A stretch of 64,000 nt of DNA from Thermosipho melanesiensis BI429 (GTDB lineage: Bacteria > Thermotogota > Thermotogae > Thermotogales > Fervidobacteriaceae): contig NC_009616.1 of the NCBI RefSeq assembly GCF_000016905.1, forward strand, positions 992,001 to 1,056,000, read 5' to 3'. The translations under genes were made by a program, and so were the position numbers. Below the pieces are notes generated by a model. That model saw only the letters and a program-made list of their open reading frames with translations. It was not told the origin of the DNA and did no database searches. Below are positions 1 through 9,972 of the stretch, in pieces. Position 1 is the first letter of the stretch. Each line of letters opens with the position of its first letter.

Positions 1-512
1 AAGTAATAAAATCAAAATACGCACAGGCTGGTATTAGCGAGATAGTAATTGAAAGACCAGATTCGGAAAGAGTAGTTGCTATTGTTAAAACAGCAAGACC
101 TGGAATAATAATAGGTAAGAAAGGTGCAGAAATAACAGCTTTAAGAAAAGATTTGGAAGAAAAATTTAACAGAAGATTTATTGTGAATGTTGAAGAAATA
201 AAAACTCCTGAGGTTGATGCGCAATTGATTGCCGAAAATGTTGCAAACAGGATAGAGAAACGTGCATCTTACAAGGTTGTTATGAAAAGGGCAATTTTCA
301 ATGCAATGAAAAAAGGAGCAAAAGGTATAAAAATAATGGTATCTGGTAGATTAGCTGGTGCGGAAATAGCGAGAACGGAATGGTATTTAAAGGGTAGATT
401 ACCATTACAGACAATTAGATCGATTATAGATTACGGTACAGCAAGAGCAGAAACGAAATACGGTACAATTGGTATAAAGGTATGGGTTTATAAAGGCGAC
501 GCCGATATCTGA
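1..512 (+). CDS. rpsC: 30S ribosomal protein S3, 5'-truncated by window edge
   Basis: C-terminal part of S3, which lies at the mRNA entry site of the 30S head. The frame is open from the window edge (first whole codon at 3) to TGA at 510-512, giving 169 residues. The family is usually 205-235 residues, so about 40 N-terminal residues are outside the window. The type 2 KH RNA-binding loop GIIIGKKG is encoded from about 102 and the S3 C-terminal domain follows. An internal ATG at 153 is not the start, because recognisable S3 sequence continues upstream of it. rplP follows after 22 bp. Confidence 0.97.
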   Translation, partial: VIKSKYAQAGISEIVIERPDSERVVAIVKTARPGIIIGKKGAEITALRKDLEEKFNRRFIVNVEEIKTPEVDAQLIAENVANRIEKRASYKVVMKRAIFNAMKKGAKGIKIMVSGRLAGAEIARTEWYLKGRLPLQTIRSIIDYGTARAETKYGTIGIKVWVYKGDADI

Positions 513-534
513 CGTCTAAAGGAGGTAGTACGAC

Positions 535-963
535 ATGTTAATGCCAAAAAGAGTAAAGTATAGAAAACAACATAGAGGAAGAATGAAGGGTAAAGCGAAA
601 GGTGGTTCCTTGGTTGCATTTGGAGATTACGGTTTGAAGGCTTTAGAAGCACATTGGATTACAGCACAACAAATTGAGGCATGTAGAATTGCAATTACAA
701 GAACTTTGAAAAAATCTGGAAAACTTTGGATTAGAATTTTTCCAGATAAGTCATATACAAAACACCCGGCAGAGAGTAAGCTAGGAAAAGGTAAAGGTAA
801 CGTTGAAGGTTGGGTAGCAGTTGTAAAACCAGGAAGAGTGATGTTCGAAATAGGAGGAGTAAGTGAAGAACTAGCCAGAGAGGCATTGGAATATGCTGCG
901 ACAAAGCTTCCAATAAGAACAAAAATTGTAAAAAGACATGAGATAGGTGGTGAAGCAGTATGA
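535..963 (+). CDS. rplP: 50S ribosomal protein L16
   Basis: L16 of the large subunit, placed near the A-site tRNA elbow and needed for 50S maturation. The 142 residues begin [19 protein letters not shown], the family's typical opening. GGAGGT at 521-526 lies 8 bp before ATG 535, so this start is preferred over the in-frame ATG at 541. The stop TGA overlaps the rpmC start as ATGA, which implies translational coupling. Length is normal for the family. Confidence 0.97.
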   Translation: MLMPKRVKYRKQHRGRMKGKAKGGSLVAFGDYGLKALEAHWITAQQIEACRIAITRTLKKSGKLWIRIFPDKSYTKHPAESKLGKGKGNVEGWVAVVKPGRVMFEIGGVSEELAREALEYAATKLPIRTKIVKRHEIGGEAV

Positions 964-1160
964 AGGCTGCTGAACTTAGAAATCTTACAAATGAAGAATT
1001 GATGAACTTATTAGAAGAAAAGAAAAGAACACTCATGAATCTGAGATTTCAAAATGTTCTAGGGCAATTGAACGATCATAGTCAAATTTCGAAGACGAAA
1101 AAAGACATAGCAAGAATCAAAACAATTCTCAGAGAAAGAGAATTGGGTGTAAGGAGGTAA
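960..1160 (+). CDS. rpmC: 50S ribosomal protein L29
   Basis: L29, a small two-helix protein by the peptide exit tunnel that contributes to the docking site for trigger factor and SRP. The 66 residues carry the family pattern [14 protein letters not shown] near the start and the basic second helix ([15 protein letters not shown]) near the end. It starts on the ATGA shared with rplP and is followed 5 bp later by rpsQ. Nothing is unusual. Confidence 0.96.
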   Translation: MKAAELRNLTNEELMNLLEEKKRTLMNLRFQNVLGQLNDHSQISKTKKDIARIKTILRERELGVRR

Positions 1161-1165
1161 TCGAC

Positions 1166-1465
1166 ATGCCAAAAAAAAGGCTTATTGGAGAAGTTTTAAG
1201 CGATAAGATGGATAAAACAGTTGTAGTTGCTGTAAGTACGTTGGTAAAACACCCGAGAGTGGGTAAATATATAAAAAGAACAAAAAAATACTATGCTCAT
1301 GATGAGAATAACGAGTGTAGAGTAGGGGATATTGTTGAAATCGTTGAATCAAGACCATTAAGCAAACTTAAGAGATGGAAAGTTGAAAGAATCGTGGAAA
1401 GATCTGTTTTTGCGGAAAAAGCTCCAGAAGAAGATTTGGAAGGAGGTAGTAATAATGATAATTAA
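1166..1465 (+). CDS. rpsQ: 30S ribosomal protein S17
   Basis: S17, an OB-fold protein that binds 16S rRNA early in 30S assembly. The 99 residues open with [20 protein letters not shown] and contain the conserved segment around residues 27-45 ([18 protein letters not shown]). AAGGAGG lies just before ATG 1166. The last 11 bp (1455-1465) overlap rplN in another frame, and the rplN ribosome binding site lies inside this gene. The acidic tail after about residue 80 is longer than in many homologues. Confidence 0.96.
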   Translation: MPKKRLIGEVLSDKMDKTVVVAVSTLVKHPRVGKYIKRTKKYYAHDENNECRVGDIVEIVESRPLSKLKRWKVERIVERSVFAEKAPEEDLEGGSNNDN

Positions 1466-1823
1466 TGAAAGCTACCTCAACGTGGCAGACAATTCAGGTG
1501 CAAAACTTTTAAGAGTGATAAGAGTAATGGGTGGTTCAAGGAGAAAATGGGGAACAGTAGGAGATATTGTTGTATGTAGTGTAAGAGATGCGGTTCCAAA
1601 TGGTGACTTGAAGAAAGGTGATGTAGTTAAAGCAGTTATTGTTAGAACGAAGAAAGAAATTAGAAGACCGGATGGTTCATACATTCGTTTTGATGATAAT
1701 GCTGCTGTTGTACTTGATAAATATAACGAGCCTAAGGGGACACGTGTATTTGGTCCAGTTGCTAAAGAGTTAAGAGAAAAAGGGTTTATGAAAATAGTCT
1801 CCTTAGCGCCGGAAGTATTTTAA
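1455..1823 (+). CDS. rplN: 50S ribosomal protein L14
   Basis: L14, which forms part of the intersubunit bridge at the factor-binding side of the 50S. Translation from ATG 1455 gives 122 residues, the canonical family length, beginning [17 protein letters not shown]. The frame is open back to 1383, but AGGAGGT at 1441-1447 and the family length fix the start at 1455. It overlaps the 3' end of rpsQ by 11 bp. Confidence 0.97.
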   Translation: MIINESYLNVADNSGAKLLRVIRVMGGSRRKWGTVGDIVVCSVRDAVPNGDLKKGDVVKAVIVRTKKEIRRPDGSYIRFDDNAAVVLDKYNEPKGTRVFGPVAKELREKGFMKIVSLAPEVF

Positions 1824-1836
1824 GGGGTGATGTGCA

Positions 1837-2157
1837 GTGGCAAGGAAAATAAAGAAAGGCGATACAGTTAAGGTATTATCTGGAAAAGATAAAGGGAAGA
1901 CGGGAGAAGTAGTTACAGTTATACCAAAAGAAGATAAAGTCGTAGTTAGAGGAGTAAATATAGTAAAAAGGCATCAAAGACCTAATGCTCAAATGAGGCA
2001 AGGTGGAATTATTGAAAAGGAAGCGCCTATTTATGTTTGTAAGGTGGCATTAGTGTGTCCAAGCTGCGGTCAAGCCACAAGGGTTGGATTTAGATTTTTA
2101 GATGATGGAAGAAAAGTAAGGTACTGTAAGAAGTGCGGAGAAGTCATAGATAAGTAA
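1837..2157 (+). CDS. rplX: 50S ribosomal protein L24
   Basis: L24, a KOW-domain assembly initiator of the 50S subunit. The 106 residues start at GTG 1837 ([20 protein letters not shown]), with AAGGGGTGA at 1822-1830 as ribosome binding site. The KOW motif is at about residues 6-35. The C-terminal part carries two CxxC pairs (CPSC near residue 72 and CKKC near residue 97) that look like a zinc ribbon. Confidence 0.96.
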   Translation: MARKIKKGDTVKVLSGKDKGKTGEVVTVIPKEDKVVVRGVNIVKRHQRPNAQMRQGGIIEKEAPIYVCKVALVCPSCGQATRVGFRFLDDGRKVRYCKKCGEVIDK

Positions 2158-2170
2158 GGAGGCATAGAGC

Positions 2171-2719
2171 ATGCAGTACATACCATTGAAAGAGAAGTAT
2201 GAAAAAGAAATAAGAAATGCAATGATGAAAGAATTTGGGTATAAAAATATTCATCAGGTGCCCAGATTGGAAAAGATAGTTATTAATATGGGAATTGGTG
2301 AAGGTTCTAGAAATAAAGATGTTATAGATATTCACGCAAAAGAGTTGGCTTTAATTGCAGGACAAAAACCTGTGGTAACAAGGGCAAAGAAGAGTATTTC
2401 TAACTTCAAAATTAGAAAAGGTATGCCGATAGGTTTAAAAGTTACATTGAGAGGATTGAGAATGTATAATTTCTTATATAAACTCATTAACTTAGTATTA
2501 CCAAAGGTAAGGGACTTTAGAGGATTAAATCCAAATGGATTTGATGGTAGGGGAAATTATTCATTTGGTTTAACGGAACAATTGGTCTTTCCAGAAATTT
2601 CTCCAGATCAAGTAAGAAGAGTTCAAGGTATGGACATAGTTATTGTTACAACGGCGAAGACAGATGAAGAAGCTAGAAAATTACTTGAGCTCTTTGGATT
2701 TCCCTTTAAAAGACAATAA
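2171..2719 (+). CDS. rplE: 50S ribosomal protein L5
   Basis: L5, which binds 5S rRNA in the central protuberance and touches P-site tRNA. The 182 residues show the family signatures [15 protein letters not shown] (about residues 34-48), [18 protein letters not shown] and the C-terminal [27 protein letters not shown] precedes ATG 2171 at normal spacing. It sits between rplX and the zinc-type rpsN, the standard spc operon order. Confidence 0.97.
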   Translation: MQYIPLKEKYEKEIRNAMMKEFGYKNIHQVPRLEKIVINMGIGEGSRNKDVIDIHAKELALIAGQKPVVTRAKKSISNFKIRKGMPIGLKVTLRGLRMYNFLYKLINLVLPKVRDFRGLNPNGFDGRGNYSFGLTEQLVFPEISPDQVRRVQGMDIVIVTTAKTDEEARKLLELFGFPFKRQ

Positions 2720-2731
2720 GGAGGTTTAAAT

Positions 2732-2917
2732 ATGGCAAGAAAAGGTCTTGTGGAAAGATGGAAAAAGCCTAAAAAATTTAAAACAAGGGAGTATACAAGA
2801 TGTAAGATATGTGGACGAACTCACTCTGTTTATAGAGAATTTGGTGTATGTAGAGTTTGTTTCAGAAAAATGGCCAACGAGGGAAAACTCCCGGGAGTTA
2901 GGAAGGCAACATGGTAA
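2732..2917 (+). CDS. rpsN: 30S ribosomal protein S14, zinc-binding (type Z)
   Basis: Short, zinc-binding form of S14 in the 30S head. The 61 residues contain the CKIC (residues 24-27) and CRVC (residues 40-43) pairs that bind one zinc ion, and end in the family's [17 protein letters not shown] is upstream of ATG 2732. The long zinc-independent S14 form is not seen in the window. Confidence 0.97.
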   Translation: MARKGLVERWKKPKKFKTREYTRCKICGRTHSVYREFGVCRVCFRKMANEGKLPGVRKATW

Positions 2918-2932
2918 AAGGAGGGGAATACA

Positions 2933-3337
2933 ATGTGGAGTGATCCAATAGCTGACATGCTCACTCGAATAAGAAATGCAAATGTTGTATTTAAAGATCA
3001 AGTAGATATTCCGGCATCTAATTTAAAGAAGGAAATAGCAGAAATATTGAAAAGAGAAGGATTTATAAAGGATTATACATATATTGAAGATGGAAAGCAA
3101 GGAATTATAAGAATTCAAATGAAGTACAAAGGTACAAGAAGAAATAGGGAAAGGGTAATTCATGGAATTGTTAGAATTTCAAAACCAGGAAGAAGAATAT
3201 ATGTTGACAAAGAACACCTTCCAAAGGTAAAAAATGGTTTAGGAATAGCTATTTTGACTACTTCTAAGGGAGTTATAACGGATAAGCAAGCAAGAGAAAT
3301 TGGAGTTGGCGGAGAAGTAATCGCCTATATTTGGTAA
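2933..3337 (+). CDS. rpsH: 30S ribosomal protein S8
   Basis: S8, a primary 16S rRNA binder. In E. coli it also represses the spc operon by binding an operon mRNA site near rplE; no such site was identified here. The 134 residues begin [17 protein letters not shown], and the C-terminal family signature is at about residues 104-125 ([20 protein letters not shown]). AAGGAGG precedes ATG 2933. Confidence 0.97.
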   Translation: MWSDPIADMLTRIRNANVVFKDQVDIPASNLKKEIAEILKREGFIKDYTYIEDGKQGIIRIQMKYKGTRRNRERVIHGIVRISKPGRRIYVDKEHLPKVKNGLGIAILTTSKGVITDKQAREIGVGGEVIAYIW

Positions 3338-3350
3338 GGAGGTGTACTCA

Positions 3351-3905
3351 ATGTCCCGTATTGCAAATAAACCTATTGTTATACCAAATGGAGTAGAAGT
3401 GAAAGTTGAGAATAATGTGTTTAAAGTAAAAGGACCAAAAGGAGAATTAAGCCAAGAGTTTCTCCCATATATCAAGATTGAAGTCAATGAAAATGAAATT
3501 TATGTGAAACCAAATTTGGAGTTTATGAAGAGGAAATCAGATCTAAAAAAGATGAAAATGTTTACAGGAACATATTGGAGACTTTTTAATAATATGATTA
3601 TCGGTGTTACACAAGGATTTAGGAAAGAGTTAGAAATAATTGGTATAGGTTATAGAGCACAGTTACAAGGAAAGAAATTGGTAATGAATCTTGGATATGC
3701 TCATCCAGTTGAAATGGAAATTCCATCTGATGTTGCTGTAGAAGTACCTAGCCCAAATAGAATAGTTGTAAGCGGTATAGATAAGCAGAGAGTAGGGCAA
3801 GTAGCGGCAGATATTAGAAGATGGAGAGAACCAAATGTATATTCCGGAAAAGGAATCAGATACGTAGGAGAAGTGGTAAGGTTGAAAGAAGGAAAGAAAG
3901 CATAA
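3351..3905 (+). CDS. rplF: 50S ribosomal protein L6
   Basis: L6, near the sarcin-ricin loop and the elongation factor site. From ATG 3351 it has 184 residues, beginning [17 protein letters not shown], with two repeated alpha/beta domains and the C-terminal [14 protein letters not shown] signature. A GTG at 3342 in the same frame overlaps the AAGGAGG ribosome binding site (3337-3343), so the ATG is chosen. It sits 13 bp after rpsH. Confidence 0.97.
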   Translation: MSRIANKPIVIPNGVEVKVENNVFKVKGPKGELSQEFLPYIKIEVNENEIYVKPNLEFMKRKSDLKKMKMFTGTYWRLFNNMIIGVTQGFRKELEIIGIGYRAQLQGKKLVMNLGYAHPVEMEIPSDVAVEVPSPNRIVVSGIDKQRVGQVAADIRRWREPNVYSGKGIRYVGEVVRLKEGKKA

Positions 3906-3920
3906 AGGGGGTACACTGAG

Positions 3921-4289
3921 ATGATAAAAAAGGAGAACAGGAATTGGAGAAGGAAAAAGAGGCACTTGAGCATAAGAAAGAAAATATATGGGACAGTCGA
4001 AAGGCCAAGATTGTGTGTATATAAAAGTGAAAAACATATATATGCACAAATAATTGACGATGATAAAGGACATACTTTAGTAGCAGCTTCCACATTGGAT
4101 AAAGAATTAAGGGAAACCTTAAAGAAAACTTGGAACAAAGAAGCAGCACGTGAAGTTGGTAAACTAATTGGTAAAAGGGCAATTGAAAAAGGTATAAAAA
4201 AAGTAGTATTTGATAGAGGCGGATATAGATACCACGGAAGAGTTGCAGAACTTGCTGAAGGTGCTAGAGAAGCAGGCTTGGAATTTTAA
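3921..4289 (+). CDS. rplR: 50S ribosomal protein L18
   Basis: L18, which binds 5S rRNA together with L5 in the central protuberance. The 122 residues have the basic N terminus typical of the family ([12 protein letters not shown]), the motif [20 protein letters not shown] (about residues 30-49) and the C-terminal [28 protein letters not shown] is upstream of ATG 3921. Confidence 0.96.
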   Translation: MIKKENRNWRRKKRHLSIRKKIYGTVERPRLCVYKSEKHIYAQIIDDDKGHTLVAASTLDKELRETLKKTWNKEAAREVGKLIGKRAIEKGIKKVVFDRGGYRYHGRVAELAEGAREAGLEF

Positions 4290-4303
4290 GGGAGGTGCAC
4301 TGA

Positions 4304-4834
4304 ATGGCAGATATTGCACAGAAAATAAAGGCAACAGGTGAAGATTTTGAAGAAAGAATAGTTGAAATTAGAAGAACAACTAAAGTTACAAAGGGTGGAA
4401 AAAATCTTTCATTTAGGGTTTTGGCTGTAGTTGGTAATAGAAATGGGAAAGTTGGAGTTGGCGTTGGTAAAGCAAGAGAAGTACCTGATGCTATAAGAAA
4501 AGCTTTATCAGCTGCAAGGAGAAATGTATTTAAAGTTCCTATACATAACGGAACAATTCCTCATGAAATTGTTGGAAGACAAGATGCTGCAAAGGTATTG
4601 TTGAAACCAGCATCACCTGGTACAGGTATAATTTCAAATGGTACAGTTCGTGCAGTTGTAGAATTGGCTGGTATTCATAACATACTTACAAAATCAAGTG
4701 GTTCTACAAACCCAGTGGTGCTAGCTCAAGCAACTGTTAATGGATTGAAAAACCTCCTATCGTTGGAGAAAATAGCAGAATTAAGAGATATTACCCCACA
4801 AGAAGTTATTCACGGCGTAAAGAAGGAGGGTTAA
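4304..4834 (+). CDS. rpsE: 30S ribosomal protein S5
   Basis: S5, at the mRNA entry channel and involved in decoding fidelity. The 176 residues contain the double-stranded-RNA-binding-like N-terminal domain ([18 protein letters not shown], about residues 30-47) and the S5 C-terminal domain with [25 protein letters not shown] precedes ATG 4304. It ends 1 bp before rpmD. Confidence 0.97.
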
Positions 4835-4835
4835 T

Positions 4836-5021
4836 ATGAAGAAATTGAAGATTACATTAGTTAAAAGTCCCATAGGGTACAAATACGATCAGAAAGATAC
4901 AGTGAAAAGGCTTGGATTAAGAAAATTAAATTCTACAGTGATAAAAGAAGACGTTCCTCAGGTTAGAGGTATGATTAGAAAAGTAAGGCATTTGGTTAAA
5001 GTTGAGGAAATAGAGGAATAA
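4836..5021 (+). CDS. rpmD: 50S ribosomal protein L30
   Basis: L30, a small ferredoxin-like protein of the large subunit. The 61 residues follow the family pattern: [21 protein letters not shown], then [10 protein letters not shown] and the end [16 protein letters not shown]. Its ribosome binding site GGAGGG overlaps the 3' end of rpsE, indicating coupled translation. Confidence 0.95.
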   Translation: MKKLKITLVKSPIGYKYDQKDTVKRLGLRKLNSTVIKEDVPQVRGMIRKVRHLVKVEEIEE

Positions 5022-5035
5022 GGAGGTAATGTAGT

Positions 5036-5479
5036 ATGAGATTATCAGATATAAAACCCACTCCTGGTTCTATGAAAAAAAGAACAAGAGTAGGTAGAGG
5101 TATAGGTTCTGGTAAGGGAAAAACATCGGGAAAAGGGCACAAAGGACAAAAAGCAAGAGGAAGAGGAAAAGTACATCCTTGGTTTGAAGGTGGGCAAACA
5201 CCATTACACAGAAGATTGCCTAAATTTGGTTTCAAAAACTTTACCAAAAAAGTATACAGTGTGGTTAATGTTGAACAATTGGAAAAAATTTTTGAGTCAG
5301 GAGAAGAGGTAACACCAGAAAAATTGTTGGAAAAAGGTGTAATAAAGAAGATAAATGATGGAGTAAAAATTCTTGGAAATGGTGAAATTACAAAACCACT
5401 AACAGTAATTGCCCATGCCTTTAGTTCAAGTGCCAGGAGGAAGATAGAAGCCGTTGGTGGCAAAGTAGAGGTGATCTAA
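5036..5479 (+). CDS. rplO: 50S ribosomal protein L15
   Basis: L15, a late-assembling 50S protein with a long extended basic N terminus. The 147 residues have the glycine- and lysine-rich stretch at about residues 18-45 ([20 protein letters not shown]) and the C-terminal globular part ending in [19 protein letters not shown] precedes ATG 5036. secY starts 2 bp after the stop, and its ribosome binding site is inside this gene. Confidence 0.97.
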   Translation: MRLSDIKPTPGSMKKRTRVGRGIGSGKGKTSGKGHKGQKARGRGKVHPWFEGGQTPLHRRLPKFGFKNFTKKVYSVVNVEQLEKIFESGEEVTPEKLLEKGVIKKINDGVKILGNGEITKPLTVIAHAFSSSARRKIEAVGGKVEVI

Positions 5480-5481
5480 TA

Positions 5482-6768
5482 ATGTGGAAAGCTTTAAGAA
5501 ACGCACTAAAGATACCAGAACTTAGAGATAGGATAGTATTTACATTGTTAATGTTAATAGTTTTTAGATTAGGAATATATATTCCGGTTCCTGGGGTGAA
5601 CTTAAAGGCATGGGGGACTGCTTTTTCTCAAATGGGAACAGGTGCTGCTGGGGGCTTGTTGAGTTTTTATGATGTTTTTACAGGAGGAGCTTTTAGAAGG
5701 TTTTCTATTTTTGCAATGAGTGTTACACCATATATTAACGCATCTATTATTCTACAATTATTGTCTTCCGTTATTCCTTCCTTAAAAGAGCTTCTAAAGG
5801 AAGGAGAAGAGGGTAGGAAAAAGTTCCAAAGAATAACAAGAAATTTGACGGTTATTCTCGGTGCTTTACAGGGATTTGTGGTTTCTTTTGGTCTTGCGAG
5901 AAGTTTTGAAAATGTTTTAGTAATACCTTTATGGACATTTACATTGTTATCAACAATAACCCTACTTGCAGGTACAATGTTTTTACTTTGGATAGGTGAT
6001 AGGATAACCGAGAAAGGTATAGGAAATGGTATTAGTGTGCTAATTTTTGCTGGTATTGTCGCAAGATATCCGGCATATTTTAGGACAGCGGTATTAGGTG
6101 GATTGAATATATTTGAGTGGATTTTCTTACTTGGTGTAATGTTTTTAATGGTTATTGGAATTATATACGTTCAACAAGCTGAAAGAAGAATTGTTGTGCA
6201 ATATGCTTCAAGAATGGTTGGTAGAAGGATTTATGGTGGAACATCTACACACATCCCTATTAAGGTAAATCACAGTGGGGTTATACCAATCATATTTGGT
6301 TGGGCAATTGTTTCTATACCTGTTGGAATTGCACAATTTACGAATTCTCAGACTCTAAAATCCCTATTCTCAATGACAAGTCCGCTTATAATAACCATTT
6401 ATGCTGTATTAATCTTTTTCTTTACGTATTTCTATAGTGTAGTTGTATTTGATCCAAAGGATATTGCACAAAATATAAAAAGTTATGGTGGGTATATTCC
6501 TGGTATAAGGCCAGGAAAACCGACTGAACAATATATAACAAGAGTTTTAAATAGGATAACCTTTGTTGGAGCATTATTCTTGGTAATAATTGCACTTGTT
6601 CCATATCTGGTACAAGGTGTTACAGGCGTAAGTATATGGTTGGGTGGTACAAGCGCATTAATTGCCGTTGGTGTGGCTCTTGATATAGCTCAACAAATGG
6701 AAGCACACTTGATTATGAGAAATTATGAGGGATTTGTTAAAAAAGGAAAACTCCCAGGAAGGAGATGA
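5482..6768 (+). CDS. secY: Protein translocase subunit SecY
   Basis: Channel-forming subunit of the SecYEG translocon in the inner membrane, used by Sec-dependent exported proteins such as those encoded later in the window. The 428 residues have about ten hydrophobic segments. Recognisable signatures are [11 protein letters not shown] (about residues 29-39), the plug-region motif [17 protein letters not shown] (about residues 75-91) and [16 protein letters not shown] near the C terminus. GAGGTGAT at 5470-5477 lies before ATG 5482. It lies in the spc operon between rplO and adk. Confidence 0.97.
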   Translation: MWKALRNALKIPELRDRIVFTLLMLIVFRLGIYIPVPGVNLKAWGTAFSQMGTGAAGGLLSFYDVFTGGAFRRFSIFAMSVTPYINASIILQLLSSVIPSLKELLKEGEEGRKKFQRITRNLTVILGALQGFVVSFGLARSFENVLVIPLWTFTLLSTITLLAGTMFLLWIGDRITEKGIGNGISVLIFAGIVARYPAYFRTAVLGGLNIFEWIFLLGVMFLMVIGIIYVQQAERRIVVQYASRMVGRRIYGGTSTHIPIKVNHSGVIPIIFGWAIVSIPVGIAQFTNSQTLKSLFSMTSPLIITIYAVLIFFFTYFYSVVVFDPKDIAQNIKSYGGYIPGIRPGKPTEQYITRVLNRITFVGALFLVIIALVPYLVQGVTGVSIWLGGTSALIAVGVALDIAQQMEAHLIMRNYEGFVKKGKLPGRR

Positions 6769-6772
6769 TAAA

Positions 6773-7417
6773 ATGAATATAGTCTTCCTGGGGCCTCCCG
6801 GGGCTGGAAAAGGGACATATGCAAAAGAATTAAAAGAAATTTTAGGTATTCCACATATTTCCACGGGAGATATGTTTAGAGAGGAAATTTCTGCAAAGAG
6901 TGAATTGGGAAGAAAGGTAGAAGATATTTTAAAACGTGGAGAATTAGTTCCTGATGATCTTACAAATGTTATTGTTAAAGAACGTCTTTCTAAGCCAGAT
7001 TGTAAAAAAGGTTTTATTCTAGATGGATATCCCAGAACTGTTGCACAAGCAAAGGCCTTAGATGAAATATTGAAAAAACTTGGTAGAGAGCTTAAATTTG
7101 CAATATATTTTGAAGTAAGTGAAGATGTAGTAGTAAAAAGGATAAGCAATAGAAGAATATGTAAGAATTGTGGAAAGATTTATAATTTAATAACTCTTCC
7201 ACCAAAAATTAACGGAAAGTGTGATGTATGTGGTGGGGAGTTATACCAAAGAGAAGATGACAGGGAAGAAGTTGTAAGAAGAAGATATAAGGTATATATG
7301 GATAACACATACCCTGTAATAGAATATTATCGAAAATCTAACAAACTTTTTACAGTAGATGGCTCCATGGATGTTGATTCAGTAATAAAAGAAGTATTAA
7401 ATATTATCAGAAGGTGA
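6773..7417 (+). CDS. adk: Adenylate kinase with zinc-type LID domain
   Basis: Catalyses ATP + AMP to 2 ADP in the cytoplasm. From ATG 6773 the protein has 214 residues. The P-loop is GPPGAGKGT (residues 7-15), the AMP-binding segment follows ([11 protein letters not shown]), and the LID domain carries four cysteines (C130, C133, C150, C153) in two CxxC pairs, the zinc-binding form. GGAGATGAT precedes the ATG. The frame extends upstream into secY, but the P-loop position fixes this start. It overlaps the upstream region of map. Confidence 0.97.
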   Translation: MNIVFLGPPGAGKGTYAKELKEILGIPHISTGDMFREEISAKSELGRKVEDILKRGELVPDDLTNVIVKERLSKPDCKKGFILDGYPRTVAQAKALDEILKKLGRELKFAIYFEVSEDVVVKRISNRRICKNCGKIYNLITLPPKINGKCDVCGGELYQREDDREEVVRRRYKVYMDNTYPVIEYYRKSNKLFTVDGSMDVDSVIKEVLNIIRR

Positions 7418-7422
7418 AAAAA

Positions 7423-8175
7423 TTGATTTACGTTAAAACAATTGAAGAAATTGAAAAAATAAAGATAGCTTCAAGAGCTGTTGCAACAATACTTAACGAG
7501 GCGAAAAAAGTAGCAGTTGAAGGTGCAACAGCTTGGGATTTAGAACTACTTGCGGAAAATGTTTTAAAGGAGTTAAAATGCGAACCAGCTTTTAAAGATT
7601 ATCATGGTTATCCGTATATTACTACTGTTTCTGTAAATGATGAAGTAATACATGGATTCCCGTTGAAGCACAAGGTCTTTAAAAAGGGTGATATAGTTTC
7701 ATTAGATGTCGGAGCAATATACAAAGGTTATTACGGTGATGGAGCATACACATATATAATTGGTGAAACAGATGAAATGGGTCAAAAATTAGTTGAAACT
7801 ACTAAAAGGGCTTTAGAAATAGCAGTGAAAACAGTTAGGGCCGGCATAAGGTTAGGGGATGTGTCGGCAAAAATACAACAGTATGTGGAAAAAAATGGTT
7901 TTAATGTGGTAAGAGATTTTGTAGGACATGGGGTAGGGAAAAAATTACATGAGGATCCTCAGATTCCAAATTATGGTAAAGAGGGGACAGGGATAATTTT
8001 AAGGGAAAATATGACGATTGCAATAGAACCTATGGTTACGGAAGGCGGCTGGCACGTAGTAATTTTGGAAGATGGTTGGACTGTTGTTACTGTGGATGGA
8101 AAAAGAGCGGCACATTTTGAACATACCTTGTGGGTAAAAAAAGAAGGTTGTGAAGTTCTAACCCAGGTGGGGTGA
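7423..8175 (+). CDS. map: Methionine aminopeptidase, type I
   Basis: Removes the initiator methionine from nascent proteins and binds two divalent metal ions. The start is taken as TTG 7423 ([17 protein letters not shown], 250 residues), because AAGGTG at 7411-7416 is correctly spaced for it. The in-frame GTG at 7414 lies inside that ribosome binding site. Metal-ligand motifs are visible: [18 protein letters not shown] (two Asp), [18 protein letters not shown] (His), [10 protein letters not shown] (Glu) and the C-terminal FEHT (Glu). Confidence 0.95.
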   Translation: MIYVKTIEEIEKIKIASRAVATILNEAKKVAVEGATAWDLELLAENVLKELKCEPAFKDYHGYPYITTVSVNDEVIHGFPLKHKVFKKGDIVSLDVGAIYKGYYGDGAYTYIIGETDEMGQKLVETTKRALEIAVKTVRAGIRLGDVSAKIQQYVEKNGFNVVRDFVGHGVGKKLHEDPQIPNYGKEGTGIILRENMTIAIEPMVTEGGWHVVILEDGWTVVTVDGKRAAHFEHTLWVKKEGCEVLTQVG

Positions 8176-8180
8176 TAAGA

Positions 8181-8405
8181 TTGTCAAATAAGGAAGATAT
8201 AATTAAGATGGAAGGAACAATTGTAGAAGCTTTACCGAATGCTATGTTTAGAGTTGAACTAGAAAATGGTCATAAAATTTTGGCTCATATTAGTGGTAAA
8301 ATGAGAAAAAATTTTATAAGGCTTGTTCCCGGGGATAAAGTAGTAGTTGAGTTAACAATCTATGATTTAACAAAGGGTAGGATAGTTTACAGAAAAAAGT
8401 CTTAA
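8181..8405 (+). CDS. infA: Translation initiation factor IF-1
   Basis: Single S1/OB-fold protein that occupies the 30S A site during initiation. TTG 8181 gives 74 residues ([20 protein letters not shown]), with GGTGGGGTG at 8167-8174 as ribosome binding site. The GTG at 8172 in the same frame lies within that site and is less likely. Family signatures include [31 protein letters not shown]. It lies between map and rpmJ as in most bacteria. Confidence 0.95.
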   Translation: MSNKEDIIKMEGTIVEALPNAMFRVELENGHKILAHISGKMRKNFIRLVPGDKVVVELTIYDLTKGRIVYRKKS

Positions 8406-8423
8406 AAGAAAGGAGAGAGCAAC

Positions 8424-8540
8424 ATGAAAGTACAATCATCTGTAAAGAAAAGATGCGAACATTGTAAGATAATTAAAAGAAAAGGAAGGGTTTATGTTAT
8501 TTGTAAAGTAAATCCAAAGCACAATCAGAAGCAAGGTTGA
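8424..8540 (+). CDS. rpmJ: 50S ribosomal protein L36
   Basis: Very short (38 residues) zinc-binding large-subunit protein, starting [20 protein letters not shown]. It has the C-x2-C pair at residues 11 and 14, then a third Cys and a His (VICKVNPKH) that complete the zinc site. AAAGGAGAG precedes ATG 8424 and TGA is at 8538-8540. Position between infA and rpsM matches other genomes. Confidence 0.96.
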
Positions 8541-8552
8541 GGAGGGAGATAG

Positions 8553-8921
8553 ATGGCTCGTATTGTTGGTGTTGAAATTCCAAATGATAAAAAGGTAGAA
8601 ATTGCACTTACATATATATACGGTATAGGGAAAACAAGGGCAAAACAAATTTGTGAAGCTACAAACATAGATCCAAATAAAAGAGTTAGAGAGTTAGGCG
8701 ATGAAGAAATAAGCAAAATTGCAACATTCATCCAGCAAAATTATAAGGTAGAAGGTGAATTAAGAACAGAGGTAATGCAGAATATAAAAAGGTTAATTGA
8801 TATAGGATGTTATAGAGGTTTGAGACATAAATTAGGTTTACCAGTTAGAGGACAAAAAACAAAATCTAATGCAAGAACAAGAAAAGGTCCAAGACCAAGT
8901 AGAATCAAGAAGAAAAAATAA
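8553..8921 (+). CDS. rpsM: 30S ribosomal protein S13
   Basis: S13 of the 30S head, contacting P-site tRNA and forming bridges to the 50S. The 122 residues open [21 protein letters not shown] and contain the helix-two-turn-helix [15 protein letters not shown]. The C-terminal signature [25 protein letters not shown] is present in full, and the tail is strongly basic. GAGGGAG precedes ATG 8553. Confidence 0.97.
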   Translation: MARIVGVEIPNDKKVEIALTYIYGIGKTRAKQICEATNIDPNKRVRELGDEEISKIATFIQQNYKVEGELRTEVMQNIKRLIDIGCYRGLRHKLGLPVRGQKTKSNARTRKGPRPSRIKKKK

Positions 8922-8933
8922 GGAGGGAAATAA

Positions 8934-9323
8934 ATGGCAAAAAAAACTCGTAGAGTTGTAAAAAGAAAAAAGAAAATAGCGGTTGATCATGGAGTAGTTC
9001 ACATAAAATCTTCGTATAATAACACAATAATAACCTTAACAGATCCAGATGGAAAAGTAATAACTTGGGGAAGTGGAGGAACAGCAGGTTTTCAAGGTAC
9101 AAGAAAAGGAACACCTTATGCAGCGCAACTTGCGGCTGACCAAGTGGCAAAAGAAGCTGTAAAGCTTGGAATTAAGAAAGTTGACATATTGGTAAAAGGT
9201 CCTGGTTCTGGGAGAGAAGCGGCAATTAGAACATTTCAAGCAGCAGGACTCGAAATAGGAACGATAAAAGATGTTACACCTATTCCATTCAATGGCTGTA
9301 GGCCAAAGAAGAAAAGAGTTTAA
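8934..9323 (+). CDS. rpsK: 30S ribosomal protein S11
   Basis: S11 on the 30S platform, near the mRNA exit and Shine-Dalgarno helix. The 129 residues contain [41 protein letters not shown] and the C-terminal [17 protein letters not shown], all family signatures. AAGGAGGG precedes ATG 8934. Confidence 0.97.
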   Translation: MAKKTRRVVKRKKKIAVDHGVVHIKSSYNNTIITLTDPDGKVITWGSGGTAGFQGTRKGTPYAAQLAADQVAKEAVKLGIKKVDILVKGPGSGREAAIRTFQAAGLEIGTIKDVTPIPFNGCRPKKKRV

Positions 9324-9336
9324 GGGAGGGAAATAA

Positions 9337-9966
9337 ATGGCTAGATATACAGGTCCACAATGTAAACTTTGCAGACGCGAAGGAATGAAGTTGTACCTGA
9401 AAGGTGAAAGGTGTTTTACAGATAAATGTGCATTTGATAGAAGACCTTTTGCTCCAGGTGATCATGGTAGAGAAAAGAAAAAGTTAACACAATATGGAAT
9501 CCAATTAAGGGCAAAACAAACAATGAAGAGAATTTATGGAGTTCTTGAAGCGCAATTTAGAAGATATTACGAGAAAGCCGCAAAAAAATCAGGAGATACC
9601 CGTGAAAATCTTGTTGTTCAAGTAGAAAGAAGACTCGATAATGTAGTATATAGGTTGGGTTTTGCAGTTAATAGAACAACGGCAAGACAGCTTGTAAGTC
9701 ATGGACACTTTTTAGTTAATGGAAAAAAGGTTAATATTCCTTCATATCAAGTTAGACCTGGTGATGTAATAGAAGTTAGGGAAAAAAGTAAGGACATTCT
9801 TCCGATAAAAAATGCTATTGAACTAAACAAGGATAAAAATAGAATGCCATGGCTTTCTGTTGATTTTGAAAACTATAAAGGGGTTTACGAAAGACATCCA
9901 AAACTAGAAGAAGTTATTGATCTTCCAGTTGATGTACAAGCAATTATTGAATTGTACTCGAGGTGA
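9337..9966 (+). CDS. rpsD: 30S ribosomal protein S4, zinc-binding form
   Basis: S4 nucleates 30S assembly and contributes to decoding accuracy and mRNA helicase activity. The 209 residues include an N-terminal four-cysteine zinc site (C9, C12, C26, C31), followed by the S4 RNA-binding domain at about residues 98-160 ([20 protein letters not shown]). The stop TGA overlaps the ribosome binding site of rpoA. AAGGGAGG precedes ATG 9337. Confidence 0.97.
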   Translation: MARYTGPQCKLCRREGMKLYLKGERCFTDKCAFDRRPFAPGDHGREKKKLTQYGIQLRAKQTMKRIYGVLEAQFRRYYEKAAKKSGDTRENLVVQVERRLDNVVYRLGFAVNRTTARQLVSHGHFLVNGKKVNIPSYQVRPGDVIEVREKSKDILPIKNAIELNKDKNRMPWLSVDFENYKGVYERHPKLEEVIDLPVDVQAIIELYSR

Positions 9967-9972
9967 TAAAAT

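Noticed and set aside
731-1036. Open frame antisense to rplP and rpmC
   Set aside because: It lies opposite two certain ribosomal genes, has no ribosome binding site and has skewed composition expected of a shadow frame.
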